From: Treponemataceae bacterium
Lineage (GTDB): Bacteria > Spirochaetota > Spirochaetia > Treponematales > Treponemataceae
Length of the DNA: 46,928 nt
Assembly: GCA_024402495.1 (NCBI GenBank)
Contig: JAKSTR010000012.1
Location: 1-46,928 of the forward strand
Direction: 5' to 3'
The notes beneath the pieces were generated by a model. That model made no database searches, was not told the origin of the DNA, and worked only from the letters and a program-made list of their open reading frames with translations. Both the position numbers and the translations under genes were made by a program. Of the stretch, positions 33,220-41,198 are shown piece after piece; position 1 is the stretch's first letter; every line of letters starts with the position of its first letter.

Positions 33220-33681
33220 ATGATTTCCCTCGAGCAGGTTCAGCTTCTTGAACATAAAGTAGAAACAGCAGTTGCTAAAATTGCAGAACTTCAGAAAGAG
33301 AACGATTTTCTTCGCAGTAAATTTTCAGAATTAAAAGTTCAGTATGATGAACTTCAGAAAATGGATGTTGAGCGTTCTTCTAAACTTTCTCTTTATGAAC
33401 AGAATCAGCCTCGCATTGAAGAGGGAATTATGAAAGCTCTTGAACGCTTGAATAATGTAGAAGATTCTGTTTTACGGGCTAGTGCCGTAACCAGCGAAGT
33501 GCCGGAACAGCCTCAGCCTGTTGAACAGAATCAAACCGTTCAAAATATTACACCAAATCCTGTAGTAGATGCCTATTCATCTGCTGCTCCAGCCTCAATG
33601 ATTTCATCATTAAATATTACAAGTCAGTCGTCAATTTCGCCAGCCGGCAAAACTGATGCACAGCAAATGGATATTTTTTAA
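33220..33681 (+). CDS. Coiled-coil protein, ZapB-like
   Basis: A 153-residue protein starting two bases after rplT. Residues 3-55 form a strong coiled coil (VQLLEHKVETAVAKIAELQK) similar to ZapB-type division proteins. The rest is a Gln/Pro/Ser-rich, probably disordered tail ending DAQQMDIF. It sits directly upstream of zapA, which supports a role in Z-ring organisation, but coiled coils match many families. The short hydrophobic C-terminal motif could be a docking peptide. Confidence 0.65.
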   Translation: MISLEQVQLLEHKVETAVAKIAELQKENDFLRSKFSELKVQYDELQKMDVERSSKLSLYEQNQPRIEEGIMKALERLNNVEDSVLRASAVTSEVPEQPQPVEQNQTVQNITPNPVVDAYSSAAPASMISSLNITSQSSISPAGKTDAQQMDIF

Positions 33682-33690
33682 CAGGTTTTT

Positions 33691-34002
33691 ATGGCAGCAA
33701 AAGGAACTTTGCAAATAAATATTTTGGGTACCTCGTTTTCTATTCAGGCAAACGAGGATTCATTATATTTGGACAAGCTTTTGCAATATTACCGCAGCAC
33801 TGTTGAAGATGTTGCCCGTTCTACTGATTTGAAAGAGCCGATTAAAATAGCAGTTTTGGCAGGAATAATGATTACCGATGAACTGATGAAAGAACGGCAG
33901 AATGCTGCTTCTACAGATTCTTTGATGGTAAATGCCGAATTAAGTGAAGTAGAAAAGCGGACAATTCAAATGATGAAAAAGCTTGATCAGGCATTAAATT
34001 AA
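33691..34002 (+). CDS. zapA: ZapA family cell division protein
   Basis: A 103-residue protein with the ZapA N-terminal strand pattern LQINILGTSFSIQANEDSLY, then LLQYYRSTVEDVARST and KIAVLAGIMITDELMKER, followed by a C-terminal helix. ZapA crosslinks FtsZ filaments. It lies 9 bases after the coiled-coil gene, apparently as part of the ribosomal-protein operon. The conserved ILG core and helix make this assignment good. Confidence 0.85.
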   Translation: MAAKGTLQINILGTSFSIQANEDSLYLDKLLQYYRSTVEDVARSTDLKEPIKIAVLAGIMITDELMKERQNAASTDSLMVNAELSEVEKRTIQMMKKLDQALN

Positions 34003-34007
34003 TTCAC

Positions 34008-34502
34008 ATGGAAAACGCAGTAAATTCTTTTACCATTTGGATTGATGCCGATTCTTGTCCTGTTCAAGTTCGTGATTTAACCTTGCGTTTCGCAACTCGT
34101 TTACAAATTCCATTACATTATGTTGCAAACAGAATAATTCCTCATCCTGAAACTCCTTTAATAAGCATGACTGTATGCGAAGCCAACCCGAATGCGGCAG
34201 ACGATTATATTGTGGAGCATATTTTGCCGAATGATTTGGCAATTACCCGTGATATACCGCTGGCTTCGCGGCTGGTTGATAAAAAAATCTGTGTGTTGAA
34301 TGACCGCGGCGTGGTTTTTACCGAAAAAAATATTGCCGAAAAGCTGGCAAGCCGGAACTTAAATTATATGCTTCTGGAAAATGGTCTTTTGCCGGCAGAA
34401 AAAAAAGGCAACACATACGGCAAAAAAGAAATTAATGCTTTTGCAAACAGTCTGGACAGGGAATTGCAGAAAAAGCTTCGTGCGTTAAAAAGCAGCAATT
34501 AG
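34008..34502 (+). CDS. YaiI/YqxD family (DUF188) protein
   Basis: A 164-residue protein with a PIN-like nuclease-fold signature: IWIDADSCPVQVRDLTLRFA, then NAADDYIVEHILPNDLAITR and DIPLASRLVDK, followed by FTEKNIAEKLASRNL. Conserved Asp residues form a likely metal site. Family function is unknown; RNA processing has been suggested because of the fold. It starts 5 bases after zapA and ends the operon. No terminator was seen in the following 146 AT-rich bases. Confidence 0.88.
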   Translation: MENAVNSFTIWIDADSCPVQVRDLTLRFATRLQIPLHYVANRIIPHPETPLISMTVCEANPNAADDYIVEHILPNDLAITRDIPLASRLVDKKICVLNDRGVVFTEKNIAEKLASRNLNYMLLENGLLPAEKKGNTYGKKEINAFANSLDRELQKKLRALKSSN

Positions 34503-34648
34503 TCATTTTTATCTTTATTTTCGTTTTGAATATCTTTCTGAAAGCGGCAACAGTGCTTTATATTCTAAATTTCGAGATTTAAATAATTTCCTGAAAATTA
34601 CAGATTATTTTTTTTATAAATTTTTCAAACTCGACATTCGGGTTAATA

Positions 34649-35899
34649 TTATGCTTCTGCTGCTTCGTCTTTGTCCGGCCATGCAAGGCGGATCTGTCTG
34701 ATGTTATCCATAACGGCAAAAAAGCACATTACCAGTTCAGGGTCAAACTGTGCACCAGCCTGCACTTGAATTTCGCGCAAAACTTCGTCTTCCGTCCAAG
34801 ATTCTTTATAAACGCGCTTAGAAGAAAGCGCATCGTAAACGTCGGCAAGTGCAACAATACGTGCTGCAAGCGGAATATCTTCGCCAGACAAACCAATTGC
34901 CTTACCGGTTACGCTGTCAACTTCAAGGGGAACGCCTGTATTGATGTCAATTTTTCCAGGATAGCCTAAGCCGTCCCAGCGCTCGTGGTGGCGCAAGGCA
35001 ACATCGCGTGCCATTGCATCAAGAGTAGAAAAAACATCATCAAAAAGCCGCGAACCTATAACGGTGTGACCTTTTATAACATTGTATTCTTCATCGGTAA
35101 GGCGCGAAGGTTTTTTCAAAATAGCGTCGGGAACAGAAACTTTACCGACATCATGCATCATGGCGGCAATTTTCAGGCTGTCGCGGTATTTTTCAGATTC
35201 GCTTTTGGGAATATTATGCTGAAATGCCCAGCGGTCGTAAATTTCTACAGCATAGTTAGATACGCGGTTAACGTGCGCACCGGTTTCTTTAGGGTCTCTA
35301 AATTCTGCCATGCGAATCATGCGTAAAATCATTGCGCGGGTTAAATGCGCACGTTCAAGCGCCTGCGTTGCACTTTGGGCAAAGTGTTCAATGTACAAAA
35401 TGGAATCTTCATCAAACAGCGCAGGTTCATGATTTTCAGTTTGCGGATTGATGATTTGAAAAACGCCCAAAATCTTGCCTGAAGAACTTTTTAGCGGTAC
35501 CGTCAAAATTGCCCGGGTTTTGTAGCCTGTCAAAATGTCAGACTGTTTGTTGAACGAAAAAGGCATGTTGACAATGTTGTAAGCGTCCGGAACGTTGATA
35601 ATTGTATTGGTTAAAACTGCGTAACCGCAGATAGACTGTTCATTAATATCAAAAGAGAAAAAATTGTATGGAAGTTTTTGACCGGGTGCAAGTTTTTTCT
35701 GGTGGGTATCGTTCTGTGCATAGCGGATTTTTAAGCGGTTATTTTCGTAAACGTAAATTGAACCGGCATCAGCGTGAACAATTGCACGGGCTTCGGTAAT
35801 AATTCTTTCAAGAAGAACGTCAATATCTTGAATCTCGTTCAAAACTTTTTCGAGTTCAATAATTTTCTTTAGTTTTTCTTCTCTGTTATTTCCAGCCAT
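34649..35899 (-). CDS. GAF and HD-GYP domain cyclic-di-GMP phosphodiesterase
   Basis: A 416-residue soluble protein. Residues 10-185 form a GAF sensor domain (VLLERIITEARAIVHADAGS). Residues 195-400 form an HD-GYP domain with MMHDVGK, an outer His in GAHVNRVSNYA, and HHERWDGLGYP, where the GYP motif is intact; the metal-binding residues look complete. It should hydrolyse cyclic di-GMP under control of a small molecule bound by GAF. A GAGG site precedes ATG 35899. It lies 87 bases downstream of the rRNA methyltransferase gene on the same strand but with its own site. Confidence 0.9.
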   Translation of the reverse strand: MAGNNREEKLKKIIELEKVLNEIQDIDVLLERIITEARAIVHADAGSIYVYENNRLKIRYAQNDTHQKKLAPGQKLPYNFFSFDINEQSICGYAVLTNTIINVPDAYNIVNMPFSFNKQSDILTGYKTRAILTVPLKSSSGKILGVFQIINPQTENHEPALFDEDSILYIEHFAQSATQALERAHLTRAMILRMIRMAEFRDPKETGAHVNRVSNYAVEIYDRWAFQHNIPKSESEKYRDSLKIAAMMHDVGKVSVPDAILKKPSRLTDEEYNVIKGHTVIGSRLFDDVFSTLDAMARDVALRHHERWDGLGYPGKIDINTGVPLEVDSVTGKAIGLSGEDIPLAARIVALADVYDALSSKRVYKESWTEDEVLREIQVQAGAQFDPELVMCFFAVMDNIRQIRLAWPDKDEAAEA

Positions 35900-35986
35900 T
35901 TTATCCTCAAAAGGGCATTTTATAGCAAAATATCCAAATAGTCCACATAAAAAGCAGTTTTTATAAAATTCATTTTGTAAAATACA

Positions 35987-36799
35987 CTATTCTTCTTGAG
36001 CCTGCTTGCGGATAAGTGAAAAATACAGCGGTCCCGCACCTTGCTGGGCATCAGGCAAAACGTGCAAACCGTATTCGGTTTTTTCTGCGCCGCAAAGGTT
36101 TGGGTATGGTTTTTCTTCTAGCTGAACAATAGAAGCATTTGGGTATTTTTTCAGCAGTTTCTGTACAACGCCGTCATTTTCGGTACTGGCAAGGGCGCAG
36201 GTTGAATAAAGCAAATAGCCGCCGCTTTTTAATACCAAAAATGCGCTGGAAAGTATTGACCATTGGGTCGCGGCAAGATTTCTCACTCGCGCCGGTGTCC
36301 ACAATTCCAGATATTTTGGGTCGCTTAAAACGTGGCGTTCACTTGAACAAGGTGCGTCAAGCAAAATACGGTCAAAAACTTCTTTTTGGTATGTACACCA
36401 TTTTGCCGCGTCATAGCCGGAAACGCTTACCCGGCTTCTTATATCTTCCGGCAAGTGTTCGTCCAAAACGCGCAAAAGCCGGGATTTCCGTTCGCGGCTT
36501 CGTTCGTTGCAGGTAAGCCGGGCTTCCTGTGACATACGGCTTGATAAAATCAAAGATTTTCCGCCGGGTGCCGCGCACATATCCAGAATATTTTCCGCGC
36601 CGTCTAAAGGAAGCGAAAACGCCGCCCGGACGCTGCCCTGATCTAAAAAATAGCTTTTGTTAAGTTTTTCGTTATATTCGTAATAAAGCGGTTCGCCTTT
36701 CAGCGATTCTTTTAATTTTTCCCAGCGTTCACCAAAAAGAGCAGAGTAATATTCGTCAAAAGCCGCTTCGCCCTGGGCATTTTTTTTGTTTTTACTCAA
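35987..36799 (-). CDS. RsmB/NSUN-type rRNA m5C methyltransferase
   Basis: A 270-residue SAM-dependent methyltransferase. ILDMCAAPGGKSLILSSRM binds SAM, LLDAPCSSERHVLS carries the PC cysteine and LLYSTCALASTEND the catalytic TC cysteine, all typical for m5C methyltransferases. It lacks the NusB domain of RsmB and the PUA tail of RsmF, so the target site in rRNA (or tRNA) is uncertain. It starts at a TTG at 36799 with AAAGGAG 8 bases upstream. Confidence 0.85.
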   Translation of the reverse strand: MSKNKKNAQGEAAFDEYYSALFGERWEKLKESLKGEPLYYEYNEKLNKSYFLDQGSVRAAFSLPLDGAENILDMCAAPGGKSLILSSRMSQEARLTCNERSRERKSRLLRVLDEHLPEDIRSRVSVSGYDAAKWCTYQKEVFDRILLDAPCSSERHVLSDPKYLELWTPARVRNLAATQWSILSSAFLVLKSGGYLLYSTCALASTENDGVVQKLLKKYPNASIVQLEEKPYPNLCGAEKTEYGLHVLPDAQQGAGPLYFSLIRKQAQEE

Positions 36800-36915
36800 T
36801 TTTTTTCTCCTTTGGGTTTCAAGTTTTTGTAAATTTACAAAAGTGAAAATAAATTTTCAACCAATTAAACTGGTAGGTTAGGAATTTGCAAAGCCTTTAA
36901 ATTGAAAATTAAAAA

Positions 36916-38295
36916 TTATCTGGTCAAAAAATCCAGTGCTTCTTTTTTTGCCGCAGAAAAATCGTTAAACATTTCTTCGGCATTCAATTTTTCACCGGCG
37001 GTAATTTTCATTTGGTCTTCGTCAAAATTCATCAAGCCAAGTTCAATTTTAAGCCTGATAATTTTTTTTACAGAATCTTTAACCTTTTGCGCAAAATCGG
37101 AATTGTTTTCAAATTCTTCAATTAAAACGTCAAAAGCCTTGCCAAAATGTTTTTCCGAAAGCATTAAAAGATTTACGCCTGCGTTAACAGCCTGCACCGC
37201 GGCAACTTCAATCGGGTAGCCGTTTTTTGCCAGCGCGCCCATGTACAAATCGTCGGAAATTACAACGCCATTAAAACCAAGCTTGCCGCGCAAAATATCG
37301 TTAATCATCCGCGGCGAAAAACACGCAGGCTTGTCGTCTACGCAGTCCACCACGATATGCGACATTAAAACCATTGCCGGATTGTATTTTATGAGGGCGG
37401 CAAAAGGCGCAATATACTGATTCTGCAAAGTTTCGGAATCAACGTCCAGATGGGGCAGGGAAGCGTGCGGGTCAATATTCGTGTTGCCCGGAAAATGCTT
37501 TAAAACTGCGCCGATTTGCTGGCTGCTGAAACCTTTTACCGCGGCGGCGGCATAGTTTTCTACATTTTCGGCATCGCCAAAAGTGCGGCTGCCCAAAAAT
37601 GCAATATTTGCCTGATTCTGTACTTCAACCAGCGGCGCAAGGTTTACATGCAAGCCCAGCGCACGCATTTGCTTTGCAATCAGCGCGTAATAATCTTCCG
37701 CTTTCTGCACCTTAAAACTTTGGGCAATATTTTTTGCCGAAGGCAGCGGGCTTGCAATCTGGTTCAGACGGTAAACGGCGCCGCCTTCGTTGTCTATTAA
37801 AAGCAGCGGTGCAATGCCCTGCTGACTGAACCAGTTGTAAATTGAACTTGTAAAATCACAAAGGTCTTTTGCATTATTCGTTATGTTAGAAGAAAATAGC
37901 AAAAATGAACCCGGCGCGGCTTCTGCAAATTCGTTCTGCACGTAGGCTGGTAAACCTGTTTTGCCGTCTATTCCAAGCACAAAAAGCTGGGCAATCAGCT
38001 GTTCGTTCGTTAAGTTTTCTACAAAATTTTTTACGGCTTCCTGCTGTTTCTGTTTTTTCAGTTCGGCAGGGTCAGTTGCTTCAATTTCAGTTTGCGCCGC
38101 TTCTTCAATTGCCGGGCCAAGTGCTGCGGTATTTACCGGCTGCCGGTCTGGCATTTTTGCGGTATTTTTGGGTTTTGCGCAGGCAGAAAAAATAAAGCAA
38201 ACCGAGGAAATAAAAATAATCGCGATTTTTTTCAAGTTTCTTCTATTAAATTTAAGAAAAAAAGCAAACATAATTTTAAGCGCTGAATTTTTCAT
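36916..38295 (-). CDS. GH3 family lipoprotein (beta-N-acetylhexosaminidase, NagZ-like)
   Basis: A GH3 glycosidase of up to 459 residues, exported as a probable lipoprotein: IAIIFISSVCFIFSAC ends in a lipobox Cys at about residue 41. The catalytic region has VLKHFPGNTNIDPHASLP, where NagZ proteins have KHFPGHG...DSH; the Asp-x-His pair is kept but HG is NT. The nucleophile Asp is in VVISDDLYMGAL. It may cleave GlcNAc-containing muropeptides or chitobiose outside the cytoplasm. ATG 38295 lies 4 bases after the TIR gene without a ribosome-binding site. A TTG at 38235, after AGAAG, would give a more usual signal peptide and is a credible alternative start. Confidence 0.85.
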   Translation of the reverse strand: MKNSALKIMFAFFLKFNRRNLKKIAIIFISSVCFIFSACAKPKNTAKMPDRQPVNTAALGPAIEEAAQTEIEATDPAELKKQKQQEAVKNFVENLTNEQLIAQLFVLGIDGKTGLPAYVQNEFAEAAPGSFLLFSSNITNNAKDLCDFTSSIYNWFSQQGIAPLLLIDNEGGAVYRLNQIASPLPSAKNIAQSFKVQKAEDYYALIAKQMRALGLHVNLAPLVEVQNQANIAFLGSRTFGDAENVENYAAAAVKGFSSQQIGAVLKHFPGNTNIDPHASLPHLDVDSETLQNQYIAPFAALIKYNPAMVLMSHIVVDCVDDKPACFSPRMINDILRGKLGFNGVVISDDLYMGALAKNGYPIEVAAVQAVNAGVNLLMLSEKHFGKAFDVLIEEFENNSDFAQKVKDSVKKIIRLKIELGLMNFDEDQMKITAGEKLNAEEMFNDFSAAKKEALDFLTR

Positions 38296-38299
38296 AATC

Positions 38300-39157
38300 T
38301 TAATTCTGGTCTTTTAAAATAGAAGCAAAATCCTCTGCAAGTTCCTGCGGTGTGGCGGTGGCTGTGCAAAGAGCCGCCTTTTTGGCAATCGTCGGGCTGT
38401 AATCGGTCAGTTCCTGCAAACTGATTTTGTGCAAAACCGGAAAAATAAGCTTGTGTTCTATTTGTTTTGTAAACCAAAGTTCAAGGTCGGACTTTTTCCA
38501 ATAGCGGTTTGGCAAAAGATAATCGCAGGAAATTATTAAAATTGCAAAATGGGCTTTTTTCAAGCCGGCTTCAAGCTCTTTGTTAAGGTCGCCGGGCAAA
38601 AGAATTGAAGGATTTTTGTTGTACCAGACTTTCAGTCCCTTGGATTCAAGTGCCTGTGCAAACGGCGCAGCAAAAGTCTGCATGTCTTCTTTTGCAGAAG
38701 AAATAAAAACATCGTAATCGCAGTCAGTTTTTACTTCAAAATCAACCGCCGCATTCTGAAAATTCTGTTTCTGGCGTTTTTTCTGGTCGGCGGCAATTTT
38801 TTCATATTGTTTCTGCAAAAAATCTATCTGCTTTTGCTGTTTCAGCTGTTCCTTGCTGTGGGCTTTTTGCAAAGTTTTTTCAGCATAATATTTTTTCTGC
38901 TGAAGTTTTTCAATTTTCTTCAGCAAACTGTCAAGTTCTGTAGATTTTTTTAAAATATCACTTTTGTAACGGATGATTTCGGTATTTTTGGATTTATTTG
39001 CCGCCGGAGAAGTGTGGCGGGTAATGGAATTTTCTATTTGGGCAAGTTCTTTTTGCAAATTGCTGATAACGGCTTCAATTCCGGCTTTCTGTTCGTCCAG
39101 AACTGCAATTTGCGCATTAAAACTTTCAATATTTTTCTGCACTGTTTCTAAAGACAT
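38300..39157 (-). CDS. Coiled-coil protein with C-terminal TIR domain
   Basis: A 285-residue soluble protein. Residues 1-140 are a long coiled coil (IEAVISNLQKELAQIENSIT). Residues 150-285 form a TIR domain: YDVFISSAKEDMQTFAAPF, LESKGLKVWYN, AHFAILIISCDYLLPNRYW and SDLELWFTKQI, where the Glu is placed like the catalytic Glu of NAD-cleaving TIR enzymes. Bacterial TIR proteins serve in phage defence, NAD signalling or host interference; none is shown here. The ATG at 39157 has no ribosome-binding site and a -10 box ends six bases upstream. The GH3 gene follows after 4 bases, so they form an operon. Confidence 0.82.
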   Translation of the reverse strand: MSLETVQKNIESFNAQIAVLDEQKAGIEAVISNLQKELAQIENSITRHTSPAANKSKNTEIIRYKSDILKKSTELDSLLKKIEKLQQKKYYAEKTLQKAHSKEQLKQQKQIDFLQKQYEKIAADQKKRQKQNFQNAAVDFEVKTDCDYDVFISSAKEDMQTFAAPFAQALESKGLKVWYNKNPSILLPGDLNKELEAGLKKAHFAILIISCDYLLPNRYWKKSDLELWFTKQIEHKLIFPVLHKISLQELTDYSPTIAKKAALCTATATPQELAEDFASILKDQN

Positions 39158-39163
39158 GGACAA

Positions 39164-39192
39164 ATGCTAGCATAAAAGCCCGAAATTGTCAG
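39164..39192 (-). promoter_or_regulatory. Predicted leaderless promoter of the TIR gene
   Basis: On the minus strand CTGACA (39192-39187), 17 bases, TAGCAT (39169-39164) preceded by TGC as in extended -10 boxes, then six bases to the ATG. Confidence 0.5.
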
Positions 39193-39262
39193 CACGGGCA
39201 AAAAAGCCGGCGCAAATATCATGTTTTTACTAAAAGCCGGGCGGCGGCTGCTGCGTCTGCGC

Positions 39263-39291
39263 TTGCGGAATGTGTTTTTTTGTGCTAATTT
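39263..39291 (+). promoter_or_regulatory. Predicted leaderless promoter of the membrane protein gene
   Basis: TTGCGG (39263-39268), 17 bases, TAATTT (39286-39291) preceded by TGC, then six T residues and the ATG at 39298. No ribosome-binding site is present. Confidence 0.5.
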
Positions 39292-39297
39292 TTTTTT

Positions 39298-39969
39298 ATG
39301 TTTGTTTTTCCTATGATTTTTCTTGCCGCATTTTTATTTTTTCTTTTAATTGGCTGTAAAGAATCAATTGTTTGTGTTGAAAAACCGGTGGTTGCTTTTG
39401 GTGCAATTACAGGTTTTGTTCTTGCCCTGATTTTTTGTGCCGTAGATTTTCTGTTTTTTTCTTCGGTGCATTTTGCGGTGTACAATTTAAAAACCGAATT
39501 TGTGCAGCTTTTTACAGCAGAAGCACTTATACCGCTGGCTGTTTGTTTTGCGGTGTATTTTCTGTTTAACCGCGATTCTGTTGCCTTTAAATTGCAGTCT
39601 TTTGCCTTTGTTCTTTTGGGCTTTTTCATGCTTTTTACCCCATACCGTATTTTAACGCGCTATTCAATATTGTCGCCGTTTTGCATTGCGGTAAAACCTC
39701 TGGCAGTTTTTGCGCTTATTCTTGGCGAATATTTTGCCCTCAGCGCCGCAGGTTCAATTTTGCAAAGCAGCAAAAAAGCCCTTGCCGTACCTTGCTTTTT
39801 GCTGGCGCTGGTAATTTTGCCTTTGCCTGCATTAACAGAAACCGGCTGGTTTTTGGCAAGCCCGATTATGTTGTGGGGCACAATTTTTGTAGTTTTGTGC
39901 GTGTTCGCATTTGTTTTTTTGCCAATTTTAAAATCTGTTTTGTGTAAAATTGCCCAAAATGAAAAATAA
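39298..39969 (+). CDS. Polytopic membrane protein, unknown function
   Basis: A 223-residue protein with about six or seven membrane helices, for example PMIFLAAFLFFLLIG, FGAITGFVLALIFCAVDFLF and FVLLGFFMLFTPYRIL. It ends in a short basic cytoplasmic tail. I recognise no family. The codon pattern and the absence of stops through a long hydrophobic frame support a real gene, and its start fits a leaderless promoter. It lies 34 bases before the DUF2974 gene, which has its own ribosome-binding site, so the two may be co-transcribed. Confidence 0.65.
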   Translation: MFVFPMIFLAAFLFFLLIGCKESIVCVEKPVVAFGAITGFVLALIFCAVDFLFFSSVHFAVYNLKTEFVQLFTAEALIPLAVCFAVYFLFNRDSVAFKLQSFAFVLLGFFMLFTPYRILTRYSILSPFCIAVKPLAVFALILGEYFALSAAGSILQSSKKALAVPCFLLALVILPLPALTETGWFLASPIMLWGTIFVVLCVFAFVFLPILKSVLCKIAQNEK

Positions 39970-40003
39970 AGTTTTTTAGAGTTTTTATAAGGAAGGCTTT
40001 AAA

Positions 40004-41140
40004 ATGAACAATATTTTAGATTATATTGCCTGGCGCGGCGATGTTTCTTTTGAACTTTCGCCTTTTAACGAAGTTGACAGCCTGATTTTAAGCCAGCTTT
40101 CGTATCTTGATTTTGCCGGTCTGGTTGGTGAAAGTTTTTCGGACCAGACTGCTTTAAGCAAAATTGCCCATTCTTTCAGTAATACCAGCGACCTTGACCA
40201 GCGCACCGAAGATTTGGCTTTGGTGAACAAATCTACCGTGCAGCTTTTAATAGCGGCAGGCAACAGCCGGCGTTTTGGCGACATTAAAATGTGCGCCTAT
40301 ATAAAAAGCACAGACCGCGCAAAAGAAGAACAGTTTGCCGCAGTTGCTTTTGTGCTTGATAAAAAATTGAATTATCTTGCTTTCCGCGGAACGGACGGTT
40401 CGCTGGTAGGCTGGAAAGAAGACTGCAATATGGCGTTCATGTCGCCGGTTCCAGCCCAGCAGTCTTCAGTTGAATATATGAACAGCGCCTGCGCCGGGTT
40501 AAAAGGCGAAATAATTTTGGGCGGTCATTCCAAGGGCGGAAACCTTGCGGTTTATGCTTCGGCTTTCTGCCTGCCCAAAAACCAGAAGCGCATAAAATCA
40601 ATTTACAATTACGACGGTCCCGGTTTTGAACGTACAATCGTTGAAAAAGAAGAATTTCAGGCAATTCTGCCGCTGATTTGTACTTATATGCCGCAGTCGT
40701 CGGTGGTTGGCATTTTATTTGAACATTACGAAACCTGCGTGGTTGTAGAAAGTTCAAAAAATGTCGGCGTTTTTCAGCACGACCCGTTTACGTGGTTTGT
40801 TTATGGAACAGCTTTTGTTACCGTTGGCGGCTTGACCACCGACAGTATTTTTATAGACATTACCGTTAAGCACTGGCTTGAACAGCTTGATAAGGACAAG
40901 CGCGAACAGTTTATAGACACTCTGTTTGAAGTGCTTAACGCAACCCATGCCGAAACTTTAACCGATTTGTCTGATTCGTGGGTAAAAAACGCCAGACTGA
41001 TTATAAAAGCTTTGGCGCATATTGAGCCGGAAACCCGTGAAGCAGTTTTGCAGACTTTCCATTTGCTGTTTAAAACGGCGCAAACAACCGTGCCAACAAT
41101 CGTAGAATTATCACCGCATTTTAAGAATTTGCTTTCCTGA
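40004..41140 (+). CDS. DUF2974 family alpha/beta hydrolase
   Basis: A 378-residue protein of the DUF2974 (Mbeg1-like) group. The N-terminal part has LNYLAFRGTDGSLVGWKED, which resembles lipase family 3 proteins, and ILGGHSKGGNLAVYAS with the nucleophile Ser in GHSKGG. KSIYNYDGPGFE supplies the likely acid. There is no signal peptide. Substrate is unknown; family members are predicted lipases. It starts after AAGGAAGG. A strong hairpin lies just after the stop. Confidence 0.85.
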   Translation: MNNILDYIAWRGDVSFELSPFNEVDSLILSQLSYLDFAGLVGESFSDQTALSKIAHSFSNTSDLDQRTEDLALVNKSTVQLLIAAGNSRRFGDIKMCAYIKSTDRAKEEQFAAVAFVLDKKLNYLAFRGTDGSLVGWKEDCNMAFMSPVPAQQSSVEYMNSACAGLKGEIILGGHSKGGNLAVYASAFCLPKNQKRIKSIYNYDGPGFERTIVEKEEFQAILPLICTYMPQSSVVGILFEHYETCVVVESSKNVGVFQHDPFTWFVYGTAFVTVGGLTTDSIFIDITVKHWLEQLDKDKREQFIDTLFEVLNATHAETLTDLSDSWVKNARLIIKALAHIEPETREAVLQTFHLLFKTAQTTVPTIVELSPHFKNLLS

Positions 41141-41154
41141 AAAAGAAAGAACAT

Positions 41155-41198
41155 AAAAAAAAGCGCCAAAATACGAATAATATTTTGGCGCTTTTTTT
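41155..41198. terminator. Bidirectional terminator
   Basis: An A-tract, GCGCCAAAATA, a short loop, TATTTTGGCGC and a T-tract form a long symmetric stem between converging genes. It should end both the DUF2974 transcript and the 7TM receptor transcript, whose stop codon lies within the T-tract. Confidence 0.9.

Noticed and set aside
32830-33255. Minus-strand frame across rplT
   Set aside because: It is the complement of a certain ribosomal protein gene.
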